A stretch of 64,000 nucleotides of DNA from Lentinus brumalis (Eukaryota > Basidiomycota > Agaricomycetes > Polyporales > Polyporaceae): NCBI GenBank assembly GCA_001792895.1, contig MARA01000009.1, positions 434,001 through 498,000 of the forward strand. The letters are read 5' to 3'. Each line of letters starts with the position of its first letter. Position 1 is the first letter of the stretch. This document shows positions 1 through 9,282 of this stretch, piece after piece. The notes beneath the pieces are model-generated. The model searched no databases. It was not told where the DNA came from and worked only from the letters and a program-made list of their open reading frames with translations. Position numbers and translations under genes: made by a program.

Positions 1-892
1 AACAGGAAGTTGCTGGACTTGATCCTGTATGCACACGACCCGCAGAAGGACAGTCCCATCGTTGTCAACCCGGCGAGGGTCTCCCCCAACCTCTTGTTGC
101 GGGAGCTTTCCATGGAAGTACCGCCAAAGTTGCTGCTTTCAAGACTCCCAGCGGCCCTCAACGGGCTATCTGCTACTCTGTCGGAGTGGTCTTGGCATGC
201 AGCGTGTACCAGCCAACCTCTTTTGCCAAAGGCAACCGACAAGTGAAGCAAATTCTCTTGGGCCCTCTGCGGGGAGAGAATGAACGGGCGTTGGGGCTTC
301 TTGGTAATGTTTTCGAGTGCGACTGTCTCGGAATCAACACGTTTGGGGTCACTGCCAGCAACGGCGATAAGATTCAAGGACTCTCAATCCGCACGTATCC
401 CAGTCCCTCTGCTAGCAGCGGGAACGTTACTGGTATGTTAATTTATCCCTTTGTGTCAATGGACACACCTGGAACTAATATCATCCCGTACAGCTCATGT
501 TCTGCCTGGCATGGGCTTCACCCCTTCTAAGGGGGCCAGGACGGGGGCTGCAAGCAGCAGTGACGGTCGCCCTTCACGGTCTCTCTTGGACATGCGCGAC
601 AAGACGGCCTGGGGTTCCAACGATGACAGTGAGCCAATTTCTATACAATAAACTTTCATATTTCCAAGTTCGAACTCACACGCACCTCTGCAGTCGCAAT
701 TTGGGATGCTCGCCATCTGTTTTCTGCTCGTGGGGGCGTCAAGGACAACTTCAAGCACGACATGGTTACCTCGCTGAAGCGCATCGAGTATGATTTGACT
801 TTGGCGACATTGCCATGGTATACTATAGCGCCTCTACTTACCCGTTGGTGCAGAGCGGAACAGCTTCTCCAGTGCTGTTCAAGCTCTTAGTT
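1..892 (+). other. possible 3' end of an unidentified spliced gene
   Basis: Frame 3 is open from the window edge to a good donor (GTATGT at 432). A plausible 3' splice site lies near 494, and downstream open stretches run to a stop near 890, where a frame ends in ...SPVLFKLLV. One internal piece around 690-780 reads KDNFKHDMVTSLKRIEYDL, which looks protein-like. I recognise no family and cannot join the pieces into one phase-consistent model. It could be the tail of a host gene entering from the left, a gene fragment carried by the Helitron, or a pseudogene. The upstream part lies outside the window. Confidence 0.22.
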
Positions 893-973
893 TGAACCTG
901 TACGGTGTAGTTCTTTTGGCCTCTGCCTGATTTGTTACACATTTACTAGCTGCAATTCGCTCAATTTCTTGTT

Positions 974-999
974 CCCGTATATGTGTCCCGTATATGTGT
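974..999. repeat. two-copy 13-bp direct repeat
   Basis: CCCGTATATGTGT occurs twice in tandem (974-986 and 987-999), in the AT-rich flank just left of the Helitron coding region. It may be a slippage product. No function is assigned. Confidence 0.8.
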
Positions 1000-1201
1000 C
1001 GTCAAGTCCATCCCAGTCTGAGTCGTATTCTCCCTGCCAGCCTGTTGTCTCAACCTCCTGTATGTTACCATAGCTATGCGTCTCTTGTCTTGTCTGCTTA
1101 TGAGTATAGGTGATCATGTACTACCCAGTGCTGTTGCATGGACTTCATTAATATATTAATTGTACATGTCAATCTGCAGATTGAGCTTTGTAGACGCCTT
1201 C

Positions 1202-1233
1202 ATGCACGTGCGAAATAATTGATGCACGTGCGA
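1202..1233. repeat. paired palindromic 12-mers left of the Helitron coding region
   Basis: ATGCACGTGCGA occurs at 1202-1213 and again at 1222-1233. Each copy contains the palindrome GCACGTGC. The pair lies just before the first element-related reading frames, so it could belong to the subterminal or promoter part of the Helitron. CACGTG is also an E-box-type site for bHLH factors. Neither role can be shown from the sequence. Confidence 0.6.
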
Positions 1234-1518
1234 GATACCGCATTTGTATGTGCAGTCACGTGTTTGAATGTTCAATTGCAAGTTCACCTGACGCCTGCAG
1301 TCCTCCTCACCACCACCATCTTGCTCTGCCTACATACGGTGTTCACCATGAACAGAATCATCTCAGCCCTCATTGGGAGGGACCATTTGTCCCTCTTAAC
1401 TTTACTATGGGCTCTCTTTGCTATAGTAATCACCTCTCAGCTTGTCCAGCCCCTTCACACGGCCAGCAGTGTTGGGTCTCGGACTTTGGCATCACATATG
1501 TATGCTACTTATAAAGGT

Positions 1519-1689
1519 GTTATTTCAGCCGCCTTTGCAGAAAGTGCGGTGCCCCTGGTGGGCAAGGTCATGGCAGCCACCTTTGTAGAAAGTGCTGCGC
1601 CCTTGCCGGGCAGGGTTATGACAGACACCCTCAGTGAAAGTTCTGTGCCCATAACGGGCAGGGTCACTACAGGCACCCTCACAGAAATG
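1519..1689 (+). repeat. 48-bp tandem repeat, 3.5 copies, encoding Cys/His-rich units
   Basis: Copies start at 1519, 1567, 1615 and 1663 (the last partial) and differ by point changes. In frame 3 each 16-codon unit reads like a small metal-binding module, with CRKC followed by GQGH and a further His; the third copy is interrupted by a TGA. In frame 1 the same DNA gives a bland hydrophobic frame. The repeat lies at the 5' side of the Helitron coding region, where other Helitron proteins can carry zinc-knuckle-like segments, so I think frame 3 was the original one. Confidence 0.65.
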
Positions 1690-1990
1690 TCCTTGTTTAT
1701 TTCAGTACAGCAGAATATGTTCGCTGGCAATCAAGTATTCATTGCAAGCGCTATCATGCAAGATACGGCATGTCTGGAGAAGAAGTCTTTGAGTGATGTT
1801 GTGTATGAGAGACTGGATCCAGAATTGATCATACCTTGGAATTTTTGTCCCCCGACCATCTGGTCTCCCTCTTTACTAGCTCGTAGATCCAGAATGATGT
1901 GCATTCAAATATGTGGTATGCCCATGACTTCTATGTCATGATAAGGAGCCCTTTGCTAATGCAGTCACATCACAAATACCCCGAGAGCGA

Positions 1991-2563
1991 TTGACTACTG
2001 CTGACCAGAAATATACCTTGTATGGTGGTGCTCAACTCCCTACTATGAACCGTAAGGCTCAAACTTGGTCTTTGACAGATTTATGCCAGTATGACATATT
2101 GGGATCACCTATAGAGGACCAGAAATATGTCTACATGTCTTACATCCTGCGGGAAATGTGGGCTGAAGTTGGGGATATTATTGCAGTTGATATCCCCTTG
2201 AAAGATATATGCTCGCATTTAAATAAGTCTCAACTACTTTATATAGCGCAGTGTCACGGGGTTGCACGCATCAGTAAACAGACGTCTAAAGACAATATAA
2301 TGATAGCTTTGCAGCAACATATATGTTCATCTTGTGCCAATTTTGTGTGCGTATTTGCATGTACCCAATTGGCACCCATGAATGGTAGGGAGAGAAAGAT
2401 ATTGTGGAAGGATAATAAGAAGCTTAGTATGAGAACAGATATTCCCGAGCAGACCAACGACCACGATCCTCCTGCAAACTTCCCACCACCACCGCTTAGT
2501 GAGGATGCTCTATATCAGACCATCTCAGGTTATGCCAATGATGTCCAGGTGGAAACTTTATAG
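1991..2563 (+). CDS. Helitron N-terminal segment (broken)
   Basis: About 190 codons in frame 2. The segment ends with a proline-rich PPPPLSEDALYQTISGY stretch that in Helitron proteins leads straight into a Cys-containing motif. Here that motif (IESGCAVCG) is found in frame 1 from about 2556, so the reading frame has shifted between about 2540 and 2556. A central part resembles the helical N-terminal region of fungal Helitron proteins, with a CSSC pair near 2335. There is no catalytic function of its own. The listed start is only the beginning of the open frame, not a demonstrated start codon. Confidence 0.65.
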   Translation: MTTADQKYTLYGGAQLPTMNRKAQTWSLTDLCQYDILGSPIEDQKYVYMSYILREMWAEVGDIIAVDIPLKDICSHLNKSQLLYIAQCHGVARISKQTSKDNIMIALQQHICSSCANFVCVFACTQLAPMNGRERKILWKDNKKLSMRTDIPEQTNDHDPPANFPPPPLSEDALYQTISGYANDVQVETL

Positions 2564-4344
2564 AATCTGGATGCGCTGTCTGTGGCTTATTAACTGCCAA
2601 AAGACGTCTCCGCAAACTCCATACTGTTGCTTTTGATAGGGATCTACTTGTGCCAGATGCTCCAGTAACACGGATTGAACGACAACATGCTGATGATCCC
2701 ATTCTCAGCCACCCTGGCCCAGTGCTCCTTCCTAACAGTAATGACATATGCTTGGATTGCATGAGTGATCTGCAGCATGGTAACATACCTGCAGACAGTT
2801 TGAGTAATGGTCTATGGATTGGGGAAATTCCATTAGAGCTGCAAGGTCTTAGTTGGACAGAGAAAATGCTGATCTCTAGAGTAAAGCATAACTATTGCAT
2901 TGTGAAGGTTCATGTGTCTGGTATGTCCAAAATGAAGGCCAATGTTGTAAGCCATTCGCTGCCAATGGTCAAGATATATCAAGCTTTACCTCCATCTAGA
3001 GATGAGCTAGATGAAGTGCTAGCATTCATGTACATTGGGCCAAATATACCCACTCAGAAGGAGTTTCAGCGGACACCATTACTTGTTCGCAGGAACAAAG
3101 TTGCCAAGGCCTTGGAGTGGCTCAAGCTTAACCATGCTGATTATGCTGATTTGGAGATCTCCTATAAGCACCTTAATGAATATCCAGAAGATGAGCCACC
3201 TGTTGTTGTCAATTTTACACAAAGCACAGATACAAACAAGGATCCTGAATCTACTGCAGTCAATGATGATGAACAGGATGAGGGCACTGAAGAAGGGGCT
3301 TGTCCATTCGTAGTTCATGGACTTACTGGGATTGACTTGGAACATATGGGCAAGCATCGTCGCTATGAAATTACGGCCAGAGCAGTAGAATATTTTAAGA
3401 GCGGAGGGAAGGTACTGGGTATTGGGCAGGCAGAGCAACCTGAAAGTATCTATCACAATCCTCAACTGTACCCAAAGATGTTCCCTTGGTTGTTTCCATA
3501 TGGGCTAGGAGGACTAAAGAATATTCATGGAGTGAAACCAGTGTCTGAAGAGCGCCGTAAGCAACAGCTATTGATGTACCATGATAAGCGTTTTCAGCTA
3601 GAGCCATTATTTCCATTAGTAGCACTTAACCACGAACAGATCAAGAAGTCAACTACAGGCGGGTATATATTGGCTGACAAGAGCAAGTTCAAAGACATTG
3701 CTGATCGGTTACTGAACATCAATGCTGAAACTCTTACTGACATTGTGGAGAAGTTGAAGACCGGTCCAGTAAAACCAGAATCTGATGACGAAAAGGCATG
3801 CTTCAAGGTGCTCAATGACCTTGATCATGTGGCTTACAAGGTTCAGGGATCAATAACTAGTAAGAAATATATGCGTAATGAGATCTGGTCATTGGTATCA
3901 TATCTTGGAGCACCATCGTGGTTTGTCACCTTTGCACCAGCCGATATCAAGCACCCTGTGGCATTGTACTATGCAGACACTAACCAATCCTTTGTACCTA
4001 AATTCAGAGATCAAGCTGAACGACTCAAGCTGATTGCTGATAATCCTGTAGCAGGTGCAAGATTTTTCAAAGTTATGGTTGACCTCTTCATTATGCATGT
4101 TCTGGGGGTAGGTCTAGATCGTCCAGGCCTGTATGGTGAAACCTCTGGCTATTATGGCACAGTTGAGCAACAAGGTAGACTGACCTTGCATTTGCATATG
4201 CTTTTATGGATTAAACATTCACTTACTCCACAAGAGATTCGAGAGCGCATCATGGACCCAAAGTCCAATTTTCAACAAGCCATGGTGAAATACTTAGAGA
4301 GCGTACATCAAGGTGAATTCAGCACAGTACAATGGAGGCTGTAG
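2542..4344 (+). CDS. Helitron DUF6570 plus N-terminal half of the Rep domain
   Basis: Frame 1 is open from 2542. It begins with a Cys-rich motif (CAVCG), then shows DUF6570 features (LSWTEKMLISRV, and YQALPPSRDELDEVLAFMY near 2975-3035). Next comes the Helitron-like N domain (PWLFPYGLGG near 3485) and the Rep core, with SWFVTFAP near 3920 and the HUH-type motif LHLHMLLW, whose histidines are encoded at 4189-4191 and 4195-4197. In the family this domain nicks DNA for rolling-circle transposition. The frame runs off into WRL-stop at 4344, while the downstream Rep sequence continues in frame 3 from about 4332. This indicates an indel near 4330. Confidence 0.9.
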   Translation, partial: CPGGNFIESGCAVCGLLTAKRRLRKLHTVAFDRDLLVPDAPVTRIERQHADDPILSHPGPVLLPNSNDICLDCMSDLQHGNIPADSLSNGLWIGEIPLELQGLSWTEKMLISRVKHNYCIVKVHVSGMSKMKANVVSHSLPMVKIYQALPPSRDELDEVLAFMYIGPNIPTQKEFQRTPLLVRRNKVAKALEWLKLNHADYADLEISYKHLNEYPEDEPPVVVNFTQSTDTNKDPESTAVNDDEQDEGTEEGACPFVVHGLTGIDLEHMGKHRRYEITARAVEYFKSGGKVLGIGQAEQPESIYHNPQLYPKMFPWLFPYGLGGLKNIHGVKPVSEERRKQQLLMYHDKRFQLEPLFPLVALNHEQIKKSTTGGYILADKSKFKDIADRLLNINAETLTDIVEKLKTGPVKPESDDEKACFKVLNDLDHVAYKVQGSITSKKYMRNEIWSLVSYLGAPSWFVTFAPADIKHPVALYYADTNQSFVPKFRDQAERLKLIADNPVAGARFFKVMVDLFIMHVLGVGLDRPGLYGETSGYYGTVEQQGRLTLHLHMLLWIKHSLTPQEIRERIMDPKSNFQQAMVKYLESVHQGEFSTVQWRL

Positions 4345-5531
4345 GTACTGTGGTAGATGAACTCAAAGCTAATCCTCTGCATGTGCCTTCTACTGAAACT
4401 CTGCCCAAGGTACCACCACTGAAATGTGACCACACATATTCAGCTAACTGCAATGCATGCCAAGAGTATAAGCTGTGGAAGGAGGAATATATTAGAGAAG
4501 TTGATGAGATTTTATATCTGTCCAATGTCCATAAATGCAACACTAGAAGTAAATTCACAAAGGCACCCAAGGGGGCACAGAATACAGGAATGCAAGAGTC
4601 TGATAGTAGGGGTTGTACAGATCCTGTTACAGGGGTCTGTAAAGCACGCTTTCCACGTCAAACATTTGCCTTTACTCAGGTGGACCCAGAGACAGGAGCC
4701 CTCATGATGAAAAAAGGAGAGCCCTGGATGAATACCTTCACCCCTGCAATGTCATATCTGATGCGCTGCAACCATGATGTCACAAGTCTGTTGTCAGGCA
4801 CTGCCATTAAATCTGTCATTGCATATGTTGCTGACTATATCACCAAAACCCCATTAAAGACCCATGTTATGTTTCAAGCAGTCCAGCAGGTTTTTGAGCG
4901 TAATGGAGACCTACTTGGAAGTTCAAAATCAAAGCAGGAGAAGGCGAGAAGCCTGATGACCAAGATAGTGAATTCCTTAACTGCTTCCTCTGAAATAGGT
5001 GGTCCTATGGCAGCCATGTATTTGCTCAGACATCCTGATCATTATACGAGTCACAAATTTAGGCCTTGTTATTGGAGAGGTTATGTGTATGAGATAATGA
5101 GAGCTTGGTCAGACTCAACAGATATCAGTGAAGAAGGCACGTCAAAAGTGGTGGTTGGACTTGCAGAAGATGACAGCCAAGGCAAGATGCCCATTGTACC
5201 ACTATCTCCTGTACTGGACTATATTTGGAGGCCTCCACAATTTGAGCATGTCTGTGTTTATGACTGGGTGCGATTATATCACAAAAAGGCCATACCAAAA
5301 GGTGAAAAGAAAAATGTCAAGCCTCAAGTATATCAAGCGTTGAATGAAGATAGTGATTTTGAGAATGACTACAATATAGTTGAAAATGTTGCATCTGACC
5401 ATGACGACCAAGATGAGGTGGAGCCTGCATATTGTGAGAATGATCAGGATGATATATATCAACAGGAGCTGTACGGAGGAGCATATCTCATGCAAAAGAA
5501 GAGGAAGAATCTGAGGATGAGTTGCTATTGA
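4332..5531 (+). CDS. Helitron Rep domain, C-terminal half with YxxxY motif
   Basis: Frame 3 continues the Rep domain: CARFPR-type text near 4645, then AYVADYITK with the two candidate nicking tyrosines at 4824-4826 and 4836-4838. After it come the family signatures PMAAMYLLRHPDHY (near 5005) and CYWRGYVYEIM (near 5068). An acidic linker (DDQDEVEP and similar) follows. In the purine-rich run at about 5490-5505 the frame is lost. Frame 2 reads a Glu-rich stretch there and then the next Helitron segment, so a one-base slip in this run is the simplest explanation. The AUG at 4332 is a product of the upstream frameshift and not a true start. Confidence 0.88.
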   Translation: MEAVGTVVDELKANPLHVPSTETLPKVPPLKCDHTYSANCNACQEYKLWKEEYIREVDEILYLSNVHKCNTRSKFTKAPKGAQNTGMQESDSRGCTDPVTGVCKARFPRQTFAFTQVDPETGALMMKKGEPWMNTFTPAMSYLMRCNHDVTSLLSGTAIKSVIAYVADYITKTPLKTHVMFQAVQQVFERNGDLLGSSKSKQEKARSLMTKIVNSLTASSEIGGPMAAMYLLRHPDHYTSHKFRPCYWRGYVYEIMRAWSDSTDISEEGTSKVVVGLAEDDSQGKMPIVPLSPVLDYIWRPPQFEHVCVYDWVRLYHKKAIPKGEKKNVKPQVYQALNEDSDFENDYNIVENVASDHDDQDEVEPAYCENDQDDIYQQELYGGAYLMQKKRKNLRMSCY

Positions 5532-7519
5532 CAGAAGCATCAAACCGTCAGTTAAATGAGGAGATCAAGGTGGAGACAATCCTACAACAACACACACAAC
5601 CAAAGAAAGGAAGACCCAAGTATTTTATATTTCATGCACAGCATCCACAAGCACACACACATCATATAGCCCTTGTAGATGAGAAAGATGCTTATGTCCC
5701 CAACTTTATTGGTGGACCATTGCCACGAAAGGATGTAGGTAGTCGGGAGGAATACTGTATGACTATGTTAACACTATTCAAGCCTTGGAGGTCAGGTAAA
5801 GATCTAAGGGAGAACTCCAACACTCTATGGGATGAATTGTATACATCGTTTAAATTTACAGATCGACAGCATGAGATAATGAAGTTCTTCCACATCAAGT
5901 ATGAATGCAATGATGCTAGAGATGACTTTTCTGCTCAAAGGAGGCTGCTAGGTAATAATGGAAGTAGGTCATTCACACAATTTGAGGATACAGACCTAGA
6001 TGAGATTGACACTCAGAGATATATTTATGATGGTGAGGCAGGTCAGCGGGAAAAAGAAGAAGAGCTGGCCTGCAGTACAAATTGGCAAGATGCTGGCCGC
6101 TCAGAAGTGTTGCGTAAAAGTAGGGCAGCACAGGCTGCAACAGTTATGCATCAGTCAGGATGGATGGATAAAATGAATGACAAGCTCAAAACCTCTCTGA
6201 GTGCACTTGCAGTCAAGTTGAACATTGATGTGGAGGTCACAGGGACGCAGTGGAGAAATCTCTTGGGAGAAAGGCGGCAACAAATTCTAGATGCACGTGA
6301 AGCTGAGGCTGCCAATAAGCCCCAGATTGGGACAAAGGGAGGTCTTCCTGTAAATACTGAAGTAAATGAAGTCAAGTCTGTAGACAAGAATTACTTTCTT
6401 CATAAATCATTTGAGATCAGAGACCCCAAGGCCAAAAGGCTGATTGATGACATTGTAGAGCAATTTACTCTGAATGAAGCTCAAGAGCGAGCCTTCAGAA
6501 TTGTAGCTCATCATGCAGTTGACTCATGCGGAGAGCATCTCAAGATGTACCTTGGAGGAATGGCAGGAACAGGAAAGTCACAGGTAATCAAAGCATTGAG
6601 CCACTTTTTTGCAGAGCGTCAAGAAAGCTATCGCTTTATATGTCTTGCACCAACGGGATCTGCTGCTGCTCTGATTGGTGGTTCAACATATCATTCCATG
6701 TTAGGTTTCAAAAAATCTGACACTACTGAGACCATTGCTTCATTGATCCAAGTTCGTTCCAGATTGCAGCATGTTGAATATATATTCTTTGATGAAGTCA
6801 GCATGCTTGATTGCGAGAGTATGTACAATATATGTGCTCGGATGTGTGCAGCTCTCAAAAATGATGGGGCACCTTTTGGAGGGATCAATATGATTTTTGC
6901 AGGAGACTTTGCACAACTCCCACCTGCAGTTGGTGCAAAACCATTGTATTCACATCAAGTAGGCCGTGTAATTCACAAAACACATGGTCACTCACAACAG
7001 AAAAAGAGCATTGGCAAGGCTCTATGGCATCAGGTTACCACAGTTGTCATTCTAAGGGATAACATGAGACAGAAGTCACAAACTCTGGAAGATGCCAAGC
7101 TTCGTACTGCTCTGGAGAACCTACGATACCGTGCATGTACACAGGAAGATATAAAGTTGATTCAATCACGTATTGCAGGGAAGGGCAAAGGGAGGCCTAA
7201 ACTTAACCAACCAAGATTCAGAAATATATCTATAGTGACTACATTCAATGCATATAGAGACAAAATCAATGAATTAGGTTCCGAGCGGTTCGCAGCAGAG
7301 ACTAACCAAGAGCTTGTAACTTTCTACTCTAGAGACAAGCTTGGTACAGAAAAGGAAGATAACAGCATGACCCGTGCACAGCAGAAAAAGAAAATCAATA
7401 TCAAGCGGTCTACCAATATTGTGCACCCTGAGCTTCAGGAGAAACTGTGGACTTGCCCCATGCATCCACTGATCATCACCCAGGTAAGCTCAGCATATGC
7501 AAAGGCATGCCTGTCATGA
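5522..7519 (+). CDS. Helitron PIF1-type helicase, N-terminal and ATPase part
   Basis: Frame 2. The first 300 codons are the Rep-helicase connector. From about 6470 comes the SF1 helicase of the PIF1/RecD class: the segment LNEAQERAFRIV, Walker A GMAGTGKS (6557-6580), motif Ia (CLAPTGSAAALI), Walker B FFDEVSM (about 6788-6805) and motif III (FAGDFAQLPP, near 6896). In the family this unwinds DNA 5'-3' during rolling-circle replication. The frame ends in LIITQ...stop at 7519, but the conserved next motif, PGKLSICKGMPVMIK, is in frame 1. A single missing base near 7450 (after LW) would join the two. Confidence 0.92.
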   Translation: MLLTEASNRQLNEEIKVETILQQHTQPKKGRPKYFIFHAQHPQAHTHHIALVDEKDAYVPNFIGGPLPRKDVGSREEYCMTMLTLFKPWRSGKDLRENSNTLWDELYTSFKFTDRQHEIMKFFHIKYECNDARDDFSAQRRLLGNNGSRSFTQFEDTDLDEIDTQRYIYDGEAGQREKEEELACSTNWQDAGRSEVLRKSRAAQAATVMHQSGWMDKMNDKLKTSLSALAVKLNIDVEVTGTQWRNLLGERRQQILDAREAEAANKPQIGTKGGLPVNTEVNEVKSVDKNYFLHKSFEIRDPKAKRLIDDIVEQFTLNEAQERAFRIVAHHAVDSCGEHLKMYLGGMAGTGKSQVIKALSHFFAERQESYRFICLAPTGSAAALIGGSTYHSMLGFKKSDTTETIASLIQVRSRLQHVEYIFFDEVSMLDCESMYNICARMCAALKNDGAPFGGINMIFAGDFAQLPPAVGAKPLYSHQVGRVIHKTHGHSQQKKSIGKALWHQVTTVVILRDNMRQKSQTLEDAKLRTALENLRYRACTQEDIKLIQSRIAGKGKGRPKLNQPRFRNISIVTTFNAYRDKINELGSERFAAETNQELVTFYSRDKLGTEKEDNSMTRAQQKKKINIKRSTNIVHPELQEKLWTCPMHPLIITQVSSAYAKACLS

Positions 7520-9282
7520 TTAAGGTAAATGAGGCCACAGAGTGCTGTGTTACAAATGGAGCTGAGGCTACAGTAGTTGGCTGGACATCTCGCCCAATAG
7601 GTGATGACCGATTTGCATTGGAAACTTTGTTTGTCAAACTTACAGCTGCACCAAGGCCAATACAGCTCCCAGGTTTACCTGAGAATGTTATACCACTTTC
7701 ACATGTAACACTGCCAGTAAAGTGCAAACTGCCTAGTGGGGCTATCATAATGGTGAACAGAGATCAGGTTCCTGTGGTGCCCAACTTTGCAATGACTGAC
7801 TTTGCATCTCAAGGGCGAACCAGGCCTGATAATGTTATTGATATGCATAACTGCCCAAATCACCAGTCAGTATACACTTGCCTATCACGAGGCGCCACAC
7901 TTGATGGCACAATTATCGTACAGCCATTTGATATTGACAAGTTGAGTGGAGGCATTGCAGGCTCCTTGCGCCAGGAATTTAGAGAACTAGAGCTTTTAGA
8001 TGAGATTACAAGGCTTAGACATCTGGAGAAGATATCATCTAAGGTGGTTGGTATTACCAGAAATGAATTAATCCATTCTTTCAGAAAGTGGAAGGGTGAA
8101 AGCTTTACCCCTGCATCAACCCATGATGCTTTGAAGTGGTCAGCCAAAGATCCATTTCCAGTTGAAAGACTTGGAACCGATGCTCCCTGGGCTATACTCA
8201 AGATGGATACTAAAAAGACGGATGCCAAGCTGGGTCAACAGTCAAGACCACAATTAAAGAAGTCTATAATACATGATACCATATCATTCATTCCTGCTCA
8301 GGGTTCACAACCTTTGCATAATGTTAACAATAGCACTACAGGAAAACGGAGGTTGGAGGATGTTGCAGGTGATGGTGAAATATCAGAGCCTAAAGCACAC
8401 GGGGAAAGGAAGATCAAGAGAATCAAGGCTTCTCAACCACCAGTAGGGCAACAGATAAGAGGTTTCCAATGGGATAGTGTCAATCACAGCTGTGCATATG
8501 ATAGTATTCTGGTGATATTACTGGCACTGTATGAGGACTGCAAGGATAGTTGGAATAATCACATTCCTGCACAAAATAATACTTTGGGCTATCTTGGTGA
8601 TCTATTCAGAGAGGCATGCACAGATACCCCTCTCAGTTTGTCTGCAGTCAGAAATACTTTCAGAAATACTTTAGGTACAAAGATTCCAGAGCTGGGGGCA
8701 AAGGGCTCAGACCCAACAGATATATACACATTAGTGCGTGCAACTCTTCAGGTCACAATTCCAGTGCTTCAAACCCAATATATATGCCGATCATGTGAAG
8801 CTGAACCTGAATATGAGTATGGACATCGTGTAGTTTGGACTTGTGATTCTGAATTTTGGAAGAATAATCCCTCCAAGTTAGGTACTCACAGAGGAAAGTC
8901 AGTAACCCAGTGGATGAATGCCTTGAGTGTACAGAAAACCAGCAGGCCTTGTACAAAGTGTGAGCGGAATTTGCACAAAGTGGAGAACTATAAGACCCTT
9001 CCCAATGTACTGGCCTTCATTGCTAGAGACAAAATGGTCATTGAAAGACAGATTATATTGGCACAGACTACTCAGATGTATCGCCTATGTGGAATCATTT
9101 ACCATAAACCAAGTCACTTTGTTTCCCGCATTATAGATAAATCAGGTGGAGTGTGGTATCATGATGGTGTGGCTAATGGAGGCAAACCTGTCTACTATGA
9201 TAATATTGTGAGCTATAATCATAAGAAGTTGCAGACTGCAGATGACTATGTAATGGCAATGCTACTATATACCAAGCTGTGA
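7447..9282 (+). CDS. Helitron helicase C-terminus fused to a USP-like cysteine peptidase domain
   Basis: Frame 1. Residues 10-240 complete the PIF1 helicase (PGKLSICKGMPVMIK, then DFASQGRTRPD near 7800 and a CLSRG motif near 7880). After a basic linker (about 8350-8440) a separate domain starts. It has a Cys-box-like NHSCAYDS (Cys at 8491-8493), two CxxC pairs (8785-8796 and 8950-8961) that would form a zinc ribbon, and a His-box-like PSHFVSR...WYHDG (His at 9115-9117). This order matches ubiquitin-specific peptidases and related papain-fold enzymes. The assignment rests on motifs only. Stop at 9282. The listed start is an in-frame GTG created by the frameshift and is not a real start. Confidence 0.88.
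   Translation: MDLPHASTDHHPGKLSICKGMPVMIKVNEATECCVTNGAEATVVGWTSRPIGDDRFALETLFVKLTAAPRPIQLPGLPENVIPLSHVTLPVKCKLPSGAIIMVNRDQVPVVPNFAMTDFASQGRTRPDNVIDMHNCPNHQSVYTCLSRGATLDGTIIVQPFDIDKLSGGIAGSLRQEFRELELLDEITRLRHLEKISSKVVGITRNELIHSFRKWKGESFTPASTHDALKWSAKDPFPVERLGTDAPWAILKMDTKKTDAKLGQQSRPQLKKSIIHDTISFIPAQGSQPLHNVNNSTTGKRRLEDVAGDGEISEPKAHGERKIKRIKASQPPVGQQIRGFQWDSVNHSCAYDSILVILLALYEDCKDSWNNHIPAQNNTLGYLGDLFREACTDTPLSLSAVRNTFRNTLGTKIPELGAKGSDPTDIYTLVRATLQVTIPVLQTQYICRSCEAEPEYEYGHRVVWTCDSEFWKNNPSKLGTHRGKSVTQWMNALSVQKTSRPCTKCERNLHKVENYKTLPNVLAFIARDKMVIERQIILAQTTQMYRLCGIIYHKPSHFVSRIIDKSGGVWYHDGVANGGKPVYYDNIVSYNHKKLQTADDYVMAMLLYTKL

Noticed and set aside
7481..7519. GTAAGC after CACCCAG near 7484 as a Helitron intron donor
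   Set aside because: In frame 1 the GTAAGC bases encode part of the conserved PGKLSICKGMP motif, so the sequence is coding and the break is a frameshift near 7450.
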